Below are positions 24,342 through 35,947 of a stretch of 64,000 nt of DNA, piece after piece. The DNA lies in assembly GCF_000208745.1 (NCBI RefSeq), contig NC_030851.1, positions 14,921,666 through 14,985,665 of the forward strand, given 5' to 3'. A program made the position numbers and the translations under genes. This DNA comes from Theobroma cacao (Eukaryota > Streptophyta > Magnoliopsida > Malvales > Malvaceae). Each line of letters begins with the position of its first letter. The stretch's first letter is position 1. Under the pieces are notes generated by a model. That model did no database searches. It was not told where the DNA came from and worked only from the letters and a program-made list of their open reading frames with translations.

Positions 24342-24760
24342 ACATTAATTAATTTAAACTTTTAAAACCTAAATAATATTACTTATTTAATTAAATTTTA
24401 TTTAATCAATTAAACTATTTAAGTTATTAATACATTAACTAATTTAATTTTTTAAAATTAAATATTATTACTTATTTAATTAATTGTTAACTAATACATT
24501 ATTTTATTTTGTTAATTACACTATTTAATTAAGTTTTAGTAAATTAATCAATTTAAACTTTTAAAAACTAAATAATATTAATTCTTTAATTAATTTTTAT
24601 TTAATCAATTAAACTATTTAAGTAAGTTGTTAATGCATTAACTAATTTAATTATTTTTTAAATTCAATATTATTACTTATTTAATAATTGTTTACTAATA
24701 GATTATTTTAGTTTATTATTTATATTATTTAATTAATTTATTAGTACATAAATTAATTTT

Positions 24761-26412
24761 GTACATAATCATATTTGACTAAGAGATCCATAAACTATTT
24801 GTAACCATCTAAATGTACATCATTTTAGACATAATATATAGTTTTTTTTAACCATCAACAACTAGCATCAAACAAGCCACTGGAGATAAAGTATCATGAA
24901 TATTAACATGTGTTAAAAACCATAAAACATCAATGTACTAACAAAAATAGCCAAATGACTTCAATCAAGCAATGCACCAGCAAACAAGCAGTGCAGCAAC
25001 TTATACTTTTGAAATAAACAACATCAACAACTAACATCAAACAAGCAGTGCATTAGCAAACATAGCCAAATGACATCAACTCACATCCATTAAGATTAAA
25101 ATTCATCAAAGTTAATAATACCTATAATGGGGTGTGCAAGGGGTTGGTGGAAAACTCAACAAAATGCTTGCAAACAAAAATCAAATCACAAATTAAAGGT
25201 TAAACCAACAATAATAGGAAAACAAAAGGAAGGAAATACCTATAGAGGGTGGGTTCAGCGATGAAGTTCTACCATTCAAATTGGTGGAATCGACGGTAGA
25301 ATCTGCTATGTAAACTAGTGGAAACGGAAGTGGAGTTCTATAATGTAAACTAATGGAAATAGGGGCGAAAGGTTTGGGTCAACCGTTGGTTATGATCAAG
25401 CAATAACCAAGCAGCAAGGATGGGCTTTTGGGGGCGTGTTTTGGGAATGGGGCCAAGTGAGAATAAGAAGGTGACTAAGTTGGTTATGTAATTCAATTTA
25501 TCGATGGAAGTTTTTGCTAGCATGATTGACGTTTGATTGATGTATGACTAAATTTTCCCTAACAGAATATTCATTAGCATTTTGAAAACTTCATCGATAA
25601 TCTGCTAACATTTAGGGTAGGCATTATCGATAAAATTTTCATTAGCATTTATGTTGCTATGTTTCTGACCTCAGATGCTTTATTTTCCATTTATCGACAA
25701 AAATAGCAACAAATAATTTCGTCGGTGAATGTGATTGACGTTTGAGTCTACCTTCCCCCAATAACGAAAATTTCGTCGATATTTAGGAAAGTTCATCAAT
25801 ATTTCTGTTGCTATTTTCTGACCCCAGACATTTTATTTTCCATTTACCGACAGAAAAAGTAACGAAAGCTTCCGTCAGTAATCATGATTGATGTTTGAGT
25901 GTACCTTTATCGATTGATGAAAATTTCATTAGCATATTACAAATTTTGTTGGTATTTTCATTATTATGTTTCTATCCCCGTATGCTTTATTTTCCATTTA
26001 CCGACGAAAGTAATGACAAAGACTTCTATCCGCAAGAATGATTGACTTTTGGGTTTACTTTCCCAACAAACGAAAATTTCATCGGTATACTACTAACATT
26101 TAGAATAGCTATTTTCTATTGAAATTTCATCGGGATATTCTGTCAGTAAATCTATCAGTATCTTTTATACCGACTGATATAATCCATCAATAGTCTTCGC
26201 ACAATTGCTTTTATTACGTGCAAAATAAATACCGACTGACTATTAATGAAAACTATTCTGTTGGTACATTTCATTGGTGTTTTGTTGCTGTTCTGTTGAA
26301 AAATTGCATAGATGCTGTCTGTCAAAAATTCGTTGGCAATAGATTAGCATTTACTAACAGAGTTTTACCGACAGAATTGATTTCGTAGGTGAAGTCTGAA
26401 TTTTTGGTAGTG
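24761..26412. mobile_element. CACTA (En/Spm) transposon, right end
   Basis: The right terminus, read on the minus strand, is CACTACCAAAAATTCAGACT, a clear CACTA terminal repeat. Inside lie degenerate subterminal repeats with CCGACGAAAATTTCGTCGGT-like sequence, typical of this superfamily. Further in, 24880-25120 has two related blocks with CATCAAACAAGCAGTGCA. I could not find a matching left terminus in the window, so the left border given is only where the AT-rich array ends. No transposase frame was seen. Confidence 0.75.
25500..26150. repeat. CACTA subterminal tandem repeats, about 153 bp
   Basis: TATTTTCCATTTAYCGAC starts at about 25681, 25834 and 25988, and GATTGACGTTT-like sequence at about 25524, 25733, 25886 and 26039. 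This gives a 153-154 bp period, with a longer first interval. Each unit contains CGTCGGTAA-type palindromic sequence, expected as transposase binding repeats in CACTA elements. Confidence 0.75.
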
Positions 26413-26892
26413 AGTGTAATTAGTTTATACATTTTTTTACAAATAGAAAATTAATGATTTTTAATTACTAAATAAGAACCATTAATGTGTAAAAGTACAT
26501 TTTTTGTATAAATGTAATGCTAAACAAAAAATGATAAAAATACCCAACTTAGGCCCTATATGGTAGACCTTTGTTCAATTTAGTTTCTGTACTTTATAAT
26601 TTCATTTAATTTATTCCTTATGACATGATACAAAGAAATCTATTATAGAATTTTTTTAAAAAATTTTTGATCTGACACGTTGGTGTCGAGTTAGCATCGT
26701 TTAACATTTCAGTGCGACATTAGTATCATTAATGATCAATTTAGACAAAGTTAGGCAGAGAAACTCAATTATACAAAATATTGGAACAAAAAGGCTAAAT
26801 TAATCAGTTTTGGATAGAAAGATTAAATTGCCTAAAATTTTATAATACAATGACACCTATAGTACTTTGACCAAATATAAGGTAGGTCAATT
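26413..26892. other. Intergenic, possible MULE-type MITE
   Basis: No gene. At 26535-26877 the two ends, TTCAATTTAGTTTCTGTAC on the left and, on the complement, TTTGGTCAAAGTACTATAG, resemble the terminal repeats of the MULE-like element at 47007-48588. The match is weak and no target duplication was found. Confidence 0.3.
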
Positions 26893-28203
26893 TAAGGGTG
26901 TATGATGGTCAATTTCGATCGATTTTGGTTTTGGGAGAAACCAAAACCGTCGATTTTGGTTTTGGGAGAAACCAAAACCGTCGATTTTGGCGGTCCCTTA
27001 TGACGAGCCGAAGCCTACCAATCATAAGGAAAAACTAGTCAATCAAAACTGACTTCGGTTTCAGTCAATTGAAAATTCATGTTGAGCTTGGGCTTAAATG
27101 GCCCAAAGTTGATAAAATCATGAAAAATTTGTGTTGAGCTTGAGCTTAAATTTGTGTCAAACTTATATTTTAAATTGAAATCAAGTTCATGTTGTTTAAA
27201 TAAGTAGTCCAACCCATATAATTTATTTTTAAATAAGAATTACATAATTAATTTTAAGTAAAAATTATTTTGTTAAGCTTAAGCAAACATTACTTTGTTT
27301 AGTTTTCTAATAATGTCATTACATAAAATATTCAACAACATGAAGGAAGGAAAGAGTTCACCACAATCTCAAACTCTTCCAAAATCATTAGTAATCCAAT
27401 TTCATCACATCCCAAATTAAGCTAAACAAACTATCAAATGACAAATAAGTTGAAGTCATCCAAAATGAGAATTATAATGATATCCAAAATGACAAATATT
27501 TAAATGAAATAATCATATTCTCATTTGAGTGGATTGTGTCTCTGTGGAAACTTCAAAATTCCATTAGTGAAAATAAATTACAACAAACCAAAAACCCAAC
27601 AAACCAACACCCACCCATATTCACCAAAACCACCACTCAACTCAACAATAAACACAATAGACAAATTAATCAAATGACCTAAAAGCACAACCATAGAGTA
27701 GCATGTGGGTAAGGAAAAAGGCACAACAGCTAATACCAAAATCAAAATTTACAAACCAAACCAAACCTTGAAGATAAATGGTGGGTAAGGAAGAAGGTAA
27801 AGAAGGCCAACAAGTGTAGGTGTAATGGCGAGTGGGAGATTACAAGTGAAGGAAGAATTAATGAGAAAGTGGGTAAGTGAAGGTTTTTAATTTAGGGTTT
27901 CAAACTTTCAATTCAATCCAGAGTGAGGAATGAGGATTAATGACAAAAGGAATAATTTGGGAGCAGAAGGGAAAGAAAAGGCTAAAAAGGGTTAATGAGA
28001 CCTATATTTGGAATTTCAACCCCTTTCAGTTTTTTGATCGATTCAATTAAGGAAGAATTGTCCCCGATGATCGAACCATAATGCTAAGTTACCATCAGTT
28101 ACAACAGACACCACAATTGACACCGAATAACCGAGTTGCTTGTGGTCATCGATGTCGATTTCGATCGGTTCCTCGATTGCAGCCAACCGTTGCTCAATCC
28201 CTA
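26893..28203. mobile_element. hAT-like non-autonomous element (1311 bp)
   Basis: The ends TAAGGGTGTATGATGGT and, on the complement, TAGGGATTGAGCAACGGT are similar terminal inverted repeats. The flanking 8-mers GGTCAATT and GGTGAGTT match at six of eight positions. The left end carries two exact copies of a 31-bp unit (26920-26981) that includes an 8-bp stem GGTTTTGG/CCAAAACC. No transposase frame is present. It lies next to, but outside, the large hAT element that begins at 28281. Confidence 0.5.
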
Positions 28204-28719
28204 GGTGAGTTGGTAGGTTAGGCCCCAATGAGTAAGTCTGTCCAATCCATATCCCACAAAATTTTGGATTTGTGGATTCCTAGACCTATCAAAATGGGCT
28301 TAGCCCATTTTTTATTAAATATGGGGTGAGCTGGGTCTAAAAATTTAGGCCCATATTAGAACCGAGCCTAAATGGGCTAGCCCGTTTGACTAAGGGGTTG
28401 ACCCGGGTTAAGGTGGGCTAACCTTGTGGGCTAAAAAAAATTAAGCTTAAACCCATTAACCATGTAAGGAAGATTGAGGAAGGAGCAGCCAAGCTAAGGC
28501 CGAACTGCCCAAGGACCCTAAGTGAGTAAGTGGCTAAGTGAAGTTCCTAACCGGCTAAGCGCCAAGACCTTAACCGGTCGCCTAAGTCCTAACCGGCTAA
28601 CCCCATCTGCTTTGGTCTCCTTTCTTTCACGGTGAGAGTCGAGTTTTATAGACTACAACTGCTATTCGTTCTCAGTTCTTGCCTTCTCGATTTCCTGAGA
28701 CACTCCCCATCCGGCATCC

Positions 28720-28990
28720 GGCCATCAGCATTGCCCAAAGTGAAAAGTTCTCACCTTTATGCTTCAGCTGGTCACCACTCCGACACGCCACATTCCCCAT
28801 CGAGGCATCGACCATTGCAAATCGAACCATTTCTTTGTCCAGTTCTCACTTTTCACCTTCAGCCGATCAGCACTCTAACACGTCGCACTTCCCATCGAGG
28901 CATCGACCATTGCCAATTGCACCATTTCTTTGCCTAGTTCTCTCTTTTCACCTTCAGTCAGTCACCACTTTGGCACTCCTCATCGACTAG
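28720..28990. repeat. 95-bp tandem repeats in the hAT left region
   Basis: CCCATCGAGGCATCGACCAT starts at 28796 and again at 28891, and a shorter relative (CTCATCGAC) follows about 90 bp later, each preceded by TTCACCTTCAG-like sequence. About two and a half units. Short open frames here are a product of the repeat. Confidence 0.75.
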
Positions 28991-29163
28991 CTACCTGCCT
29001 ACTGTTTAGTGTCTACCTCTGCTCAATGCTCACTACTCTGAGACTACTCGACCCACTCGAGTGACCCGACCCATTTCTTCTTATTTGTTGGAGAGCAAAC
29101 AGTGGAGGCTTTACGGATTTCAACTTTGGAGATCGATTCCTCTTCACCTTCGCCGGTGACATA

Positions 29164-32100
29164 TGCCAAGCCCGACCTTATAAAATACTTTCCATGTCAT
29201 TCATATGATTGACAATATGCTTGCATACTTGGAAAGCCCCAAAAGAAAAATCGTTAAAAGACAACAATGTACCAAATTGTACAATTAAGTTAATTTAAGT
29301 CTCGAACTAGATCAAATAGAGAATTTAAAATGAAATTAAGAATATTAAAGTCCCAGAATGGTTTAATATGGTGATTTGGAGTTCAAGAATTAATTTGGAA
29401 TCAAATCGAAATTTTTACTGTCCAGGGGCAAAATGATCATTTGCCACCTAGGGACACAATGAGAATTTTTAGAAAAGAATTTTTTTGGCCCCATTTGACT
29501 TATTAGAGTATGATTTGAGTATTGGAGTATAATTTGAGGGTTTGACAGTGAAAAAGTTTAATTTCGGTGATTTTTAAAGTGTAGGGGCGAAATCGAAATT
29601 TTACCACTCGCAGACAAAATTTGATATTTTGAGAGAATTTAGATCAAATTTGACAAATTGGATAATGGTATGAGTATAAGGGATGAAAAATATGTCTATG
29701 GGCAATTTTTCAGTTTTTGGGGCAAAAATGTAATTTTTGACTTTTACGGGGGCAAAAGTGTAAATTTTAAAAATTACTCCACCAAGACTTTGGATAAGTC
29801 TGAGAATTTTATCTAAGCTATGGATATGTGGGACAAGTGTATGGTGAAAATTTGGAAACAAATGGATGGCTAGAATTTAAGGAATTAATAAAACATTAAA
29901 AAAATGAATAAAATAATATTATATTATTTTAGCCTTTAAAAAGGTAAAAATTCCGGAATTCTCATCTTCTTCAGCTGTCCAAACCAGGGGAGAAAAGGGG
30001 AAAAAAAAAACAAGAATCCTACCTGAAAAATTTGGGGAAAATCAAGAGAAATCAAGAAATCAAGCATTAAAAAGGTAAATTTCATTGATTTTCCTTGTGA
30101 TTTTCACTACCCATGCATTTTTTTCTCATTTCCATGCAAAATTAGAAAGTGGGTATGGACACCCATGCTGGCCAAACCTCCATGGATGAGTTTTGAGCTT
30201 GATTTTTGGTTGATTTTAATTGAATTAAGTGATTTTAGTTAAGTTATATTGAAATATAGCAAAAATAAGCTAGAGATATAATTTTCTCCCATTGAAACCC
30301 ATTATGCTGAATTTTCTAGGGGAATATTGGCTGCTGATCTTGATGTTTATTTGAGGAATTATGATGAATAATGATGAATTATGAGCCTAGAAAAATAATG
30401 GGAATTTTCGGAGCAAAAATACGAATTTTTACCCACTAGGGGTATTTTCGTAATTTGCTATCGGGACTGATAATTTGCACCACACTGAGGGACATTAAGT
30501 CAATTTGGGTGCAATTGAGGTATAGAAACTGAAAAAAATTAATTTGGAGTTTAAACGGACGCGTATATCGATTTATCGGGTAAAAGACCGAAATAGGCTA
30601 ACACCGCATTTAGGCAAAAATTTAGACATTTTTGCATTCCATATCAAGCATTAGTAGTCTAAATTAGTTTAATTTCAATTTAGTACCAATGTGGTGAATT
30701 TCTCGATTTTGTACTGTGTCAAGGTGGTGAGTCCTCCGATAAAGGCAAGGGAATTGCACCCGAGGACCAATAGTCTGAGTATTTCGAAAATCCCCACTCT
30801 AGACACGGTGAGTAACCTTACCATCATTTTAATTATCTAAAGTATGTTTTTATTCGGTTTTGGTGAATTTTATGAAAATGAGTTCAAATGGTAAATTTTT
30901 ATGTTTTGTAAACAAAATGAGTTTAAATGAAAATATTTTATAAATTGTCTTGAAACGAAATAACGATTTTGAAAATAGAGTAATTGGAGACCACTGATAT
31001 GTTGTAAATTTAAAATTGAATTAATGGCTTATGTTATTGTATTGGCATGACTGGCTGGGCTGGGTTTTTATGAATTATATGAATTGCTTTATTTTACCCT
31101 TGCAGGCTGGGTAGTAATATATTAGCCCTGTCATGCTGTCAAAATTTTATTGTATGGTGGGTTTGACCTGCTGCAGTGGGCTGGATTCTGTGGACTAGCC
31201 TATTAGAGGGGCACGGAATCCTGTTATATTTTTACCTCGGTTGGAGAGGCGAGTAGGGTAACTCCCGAGGTATAACTTTTAGAGTTCACTTCACGCCAAA
31301 CCACCACGTGAAGGGGAACTCGGCCAACGCCAAGGAACGGCTATGTTTTCAAAATAAAAACATGACTTTCTAATAGCCTTGGCGGACTCAGTTGGGATAG
31401 CCCTCGGCCAAGGTATCCCAGATAACTGAGTATGATAATAATTTTTGGCATGAGCCAAGCTTTTTAAGAAATTCATAAGCCATACTGATTACTTGCTTTA
31501 AATAAATTGATTTCATTTGGTTGAAATAAGTTGAAAGATGATAAATTACAGTTTGATGAAATGTTTTAATAGTCTCCTTTTACTCGACTTTAGATATTTT
31601 GAGTGATGTTTGTTTACTCACTGGGATTTTATAATCTCACCACCCTCATTTTCACCCATTTCAGGCTCAGAATAGATTGTAGATAACTGATATCGGCGAG
31701 GATTACAGTTGAACTTGCCACATCCAAAGACTGTAGGTTCATTTCTTTTGATACTTTTGGTCATTCGTGGGCCCACGTGTCACTGTAAATTAAATTCTAT
31801 ACTTTGGTTATCTGTATTACGGTATGTAAGAATTTATTTTGCTTTTACGCTATAAAAATTATTTATGCAGTGTTCTTAAAATATCTTTTTATGTGAAAAT
31901 TGAATATTTTATTTAATATTTTTATTTTATTATAACAGTCATAACTCCATTTTAAACGAATGTTTTAGACATCCAAATTATTTTTGATTATGAAATATGT
32001 GTTTTCCACTTACATACTATATTTTTAGATGATTTTGAGATTTTTGGGATAAATGACCAAAATACCCCTGTGAGATGGAAATTATTATTTTATTTGTATA

Positions 32101-32277
32101 AGTTGGAAACAGTTTAAAATCTTTTAGAATGTGGTATTTGGAAACAGTTACCCACAGGGGAAATGAGAAGCTGATATTAAAGCCTTGCGGGGTTTCGGTT
32201 GACATTCCGGGTAATGAATGTCGATCGAGACGTCGCGGCGGTTGTCACGAGCTCGATGGGAGTTTCGGGTCGTGACA
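29164..32277 (+). repeat. 3-kb-class solo LTR, copy D (3114 bp)
   Basis: It starts TGCCAAGCCCGACC, ends GGGTCGTGACA and is flanked by a perfect 5-bp duplication ACATA (29159-29163 and 32278-32282). It is the most complete copy in the window. I take this strand as sense because in plants GGGTCGTGACA is often followed by an initiator-Met primer binding site, though no such site is present here. It is inserted in the hAT element. Near 30808 it has GGTGAGTAAC and near 31665 TTTCAGGCTC, which look like splice sites and are partly kept in the other copies. Confidence 0.9.
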
Positions 32278-32282
32278 ACATA

Positions 32283-33113
32283 TCTCCTCAGATCTGCTTC
32301 TATCATCAATCATCAAGGCTAGGTTGGCATCTCTCATTCGGCAGCCCGGGTAAACCTCCAATAACTTTTAACAGTAATTTTGTATAGAAATGTTAAAAGT
32401 GGTTTAACTTTTGTGATGTGTTGCTGGACATATTGAAGTCTTATGATAAAGAATATATCGGCATTTGTAGTTATTTTACTGAATTAAGATGTTTTGTGTA
32501 AGAGTTTTGAACTTTATTATTGTTGCTGCATGAAGTCATGCTCAGTGTAGAACTCAAGTTATTTATTTCGTTCATGTTTCCGCCCAATGTTTCACTAACA
32601 CGATTGATGGCAAAGGTAGCCCGTAGTAGTCTTGAAATCTTGATATATCTCCCTTATTATAAATGGTTTAATCCTCTTGCTAAGCAAGATGACAGAAAAA
32701 GATAAAAGAAAAATGATATCTTTTTTCCTTTAAATGAATTGCAAATTTTGGTCATTCCAAGATGAACAATATATTAACACTAGTGAATGGACAAAATTAA
32801 ATCTACAAGATGAATATGATAGTTCTAATTTCTACAATTTTTTTCCTTTATAAATGAGCTCACCTTTGCCTACAATCCAACTGACAAAAGCAATATAATT
32901 CCCTCATCAAACTTTCCCGTGGGGTGAAATCAAGCACACTTACACCTAACATTGCAAATTTTGTTCTCTTTTTCTTTTAGGAATCTATTTTAAATCATGT
33001 ATTACGTATATAAAAATGTATTCGTAATAGATATAATTGATAAATATTGTTGTTTGTTTGTGTAAATTTTTAATATTTTTTATTCATGTTTATGTTATTT
33101 GAAAGTAACTGTG
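32283..33113 (+). other. hAT 5' region between LTR and transposase
   Basis: AT-rich DNA of the hAT element, left after the solo LTR insertion. It presumably contains the untranslated leader or a first intron of the transposase. No protein frame or clear promoter element could be recognised. Confidence 0.4.
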
Positions 33114-35344
33114 ATGGATCAATCAGTTGAAAACTGTATAAAGTTGAATGATGACATGAACATTTTGAATGATGATGGAATTCCCTCCCAATCTCATATA
33201 TCTGAATCTGAACAATTGAGTAAGAGGGCCAAAAAAGAAATTTCAAATGTTTGGAATATTTCACTAAAATAGACAAAAAGCAAGATGGAATAGAAAGGGC
33301 AACTTGTAACGGTTGTAAAACGGAGTATAAGGTTGGCTTCAAACTTGGTGGCTCTAATTATGGCACTTGACATTTGCGTCGTCACATTGACACTTGTAAA
33401 TTCATTTCATATTTTAATTCACATCAAATGCTTATGGATTATGAAGGGAAAGTAAAGGCTAGAAAATTTGATCCTAGGATTTCACGTGACATGCTTGCTG
33501 AAGCCATAATTAAGCATGACTTGCCTTATGCTTTTGTTGAATATGATAAGATTAGAGCTTGGGCTAAGTATGTAAATCCAGATATGGTGATGCCCTCTAG
33601 AAACGCTGCTATATCTTATGTCCAGAGAATTCATTTGAGAGAGAAAGAGAAACTTAAACAAGCAATGGCCAAGGTACCTAATAGAATTTGTTTAACTTCT
33701 AATGTATGGACAACATCAACTTCTAAGGGTTATATTTGTTTGACTACTCATTTCGTCAATGAAAATTGAAAGTTATATAGCAAGTTACTCAACTTTTGTC
33801 CGTATGCCTCCTCCACACACTGGAGTTGAATTAGCTGCTACTATATTTGTTTGTTTGAAAGAATGGGGAATAAATAAAAAAAAAAGTTTTCTCTCTTACT
33901 TTAGATAATGCTTCTGCTAATGATAACATGCAAGCTATCTTGAAAAGCCATCTTCATTTGCAAAGTAGCTTGATTTGTGATGGTGAATTTTTTCATGTGC
34001 GGTGTTATGTTCATATATTAAATCTTATTGCTCAAGAGGGCTTGAAAGTAGTCAATAAAGCATTGTTTTAAATTAGGGAGAGTGTGAAATATGTAAAGGC
34101 ATCAGATGAGAGGATGAAAAAATTTCAAGAATGTGTTCAACACGTTGGTATTGATGCAGGTCTTTGGTTGCGTTTAGATGTGTCAACTAGATGAAATTCA
34201 ACATATTTGATGCTTGAAAGTGTAATCAAATATCAAAAAGCTTTTGCTAGCCTCCAATTTATTAATAGAACTTATAAATATAATCCATCTGATAAGGAAT
34301 GGGGAAGAGCAATGATAATTTGTGAATTCTTGGAGCCCTTTTATGAGACCACAAACTTGATATCTGGTTCATCTTATCCAACTTCCAACTTGTATTTCAT
34401 GCAAGTTTGGAAAATTGAATCGATTTTAAATGCGAATTTGCATAATGAAGATGAGATTATCAAGGATATGTCTCAAAGGATGAAAATGAAATTTGATAAG
34501 TATTGGAAAGATTATAGTGTAGTGCTTGCATTTAGAGCTATTCTTGACCCAAAGATGAAGTTTGATTTCTTAAGATTTTGCTATTCTAAGATTGATGCTT
34601 CTACTTGTCATGAAAAGTTAGAAAATGTGAAGACAAAGTTGTACGAGCTCTTTGAAGAATATGCAAGCAACACTCGTGCATCAAGTACATCTTCACTCAA
34701 CGAGTAATTTCCCTAAACAAGCCGGAAGGGGAACTAAACCCAAGGGATCAAAGATCTTTAGTGTAAGTTTTATGTCTTTCCTTCATCTTATTACATGAGA
34801 ATTTATGTTACTTTATTTATGTTTTGATAATTTTTTTTTGTCTATGTATTTAAAAATTGTAGGAGTTCAAAATGTTTCAAAATGAAACAATTTCTATTGC
34901 TGGAAAGTCTGAGTTAGATGTTTGTTTAGATGAGGCAAAGCTTGATCATGAAGTGTTTAAAGATTTGGATGTACTTAATTATTGGAAGGATAATACTAAG
35001 TGCTTTCCTGATCTTTCTATTACGGCACAAGATTTATTAAGCATTCCGATTACTACGATAGCATCAGAGTCTACTTTTAGTATTGGTGGTCATGTTCTCA
35101 CCAAGTTTAGAAGTTCCCTCCACCATGAAAATGTTCAAATGCTTGTTTGCACAAAAAATTGGTTGCATGGCTTTTCTTTAGCTGTCGATGGTGTTGTTTG
35201 TTTTATATATTTCAATGTCTTTAATTTTTACTTGTTAAATTAAAAATTTTAGATAAAATTGAAACTCATTATGTCTTTTTTTTATAACAATGAATATTAG
35301 ATGATAATGATTCAGACTTGGAGACACCATTGCTATCCAAATAA
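33114..35344 (+). pseudogene. hAT transposase (RICESLEEPER/BED-type), degenerate
   Basis: Cut-and-paste transposase of the hAT superfamily, broken by stops and frame changes. From ATG 33114 the frame gives an acidic N-terminus and KRAKKEISNVWN, the start of a BED zinc finger. The finger continues in another frame as CNGCKTEYK and, after a stop at the GT*HLRRH position, HLRRHIDTC. Next comes the catalytic RNase-H-like part (33374-33769 with PNRICLTSNVWTT, then NASANDNMQAI and FFHVRCYVHILNLIAQEGL), then 34207-34707 with EFLEPFYETTNLISGSSYPT and AILDPKMKFDF. A GTAAGT near 34762 and a TGTAG near 34860 look like intron borders. The C-terminal hAT dimerisation domain is 34872-35165 (LLSIPITTIASESTFSIGG). 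At least four disruptions make activity very unlikely. Confidence 0.88.
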
Positions 35345-35776
35345 AACTCATGTTTTGATTGAGGATGAAGATTGAAAAGAATATAAATTAGTTTTGAAGT
35401 TTATAAATATTTGATTATGTACTTATGTAGTTATGTTGATAAGATTGTAATTTGTGTAATTGTGTTAAAGATTAAAATTTTATTTATATTTGATGTAATA
35501 TATTTGCTTATTTATGTTTGGTGTAATTTATTTGTTTGTAATATGTTTTTATTAGTCAAATTATAGATTAAATCATTACATAATTTTATTGATAAAAAAT
35601 AAAAAAATCGAAAAACAATGAGCTGGCCCAGCTCGGTCCATGAACTAACAAGGGGTGGATTGGGTTGAGAATTTGATAGCCTATATAAAATATGAGCTGA
35701 CCCCGCCCGGTCTATATTTTTTCAGTCCACAAGGGCCTGGGCCGTGCCTGCCCATATTAACAGGTCTATGGATTTC

Positions 35777-35947
35777 CGCCCGAGGACCCATTCGTCATTT
35801 TCGTAAGAGACCAGGTGATTCTCCGTAATTTCAACCCCTCCTTTGCCTCTCGAATTCCTCGTTCTCCCTTCACCGAAAGCCAAAGTCCCACACCTGCTTT
35901 TGTCAGTTATCAGTAACCGTAGCTCAACCTCCACCACCAGATTATCA
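35777..35947 (+). promoter_or_regulatory. 5' leader and proximal promoter of the cyclophilin gene
   Basis: The 171 bp between the hAT target duplication and the cyclophilin ATG are pyrimidine-rich (CCCCTCCTTTGCCTCTCG, CCTCGTTCTCCCTTCACC), as in a plant 5' untranslated leader. I see no TATA box. Anything further upstream of the original promoter now lies beyond the 7.5-kb hAT element, near 28273. Confidence 0.45.

Larger units (their letters stand above)
22278..24760. repeat. AT-rich tandem array, about 205-bp unit, three copies
   Basis: Segments 22280-22504, 24350-24545 and 24546-24755 align to one another. They share blocks such as AACTATTTAAGT, CATTAACTAATTTAAT, TATTATTACTTATTTAAT and AAGTTATTAGTACATT. 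Anchor positions give periods of about 198-209 bp once the inserted hAT MITE is removed. It could be the AT-rich interior of the CACTA element that ends at 26412, or a local satellite-like array. Confidence 0.75.
28281..35768 (+). mobile_element. hAT transposon with degenerate transposase and nested LTR
   Basis: The left end TAGACCTATCAAAATGGGC and, on the complement, the right end TAGACCTGTTAATATGGGC are matching terminal inverted repeats. Flanks TGGATTCC (28273-28280) and TGGATTTC (35769-35776) make the 8-bp duplication expected for hAT, with one mismatch. Both subterminal regions repeat GGGCTAGCCC-like and GGCCCA-like motifs. Without the 3114-bp solo LTR inserted at 29164 and its 5-bp duplication, the element is about 4.4 kb, a normal size for an autonomous hAT. 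The transposase lies in the right half and is broken. The right end is 171 bp upstream of the cyclophilin start codon. Confidence 0.9.
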
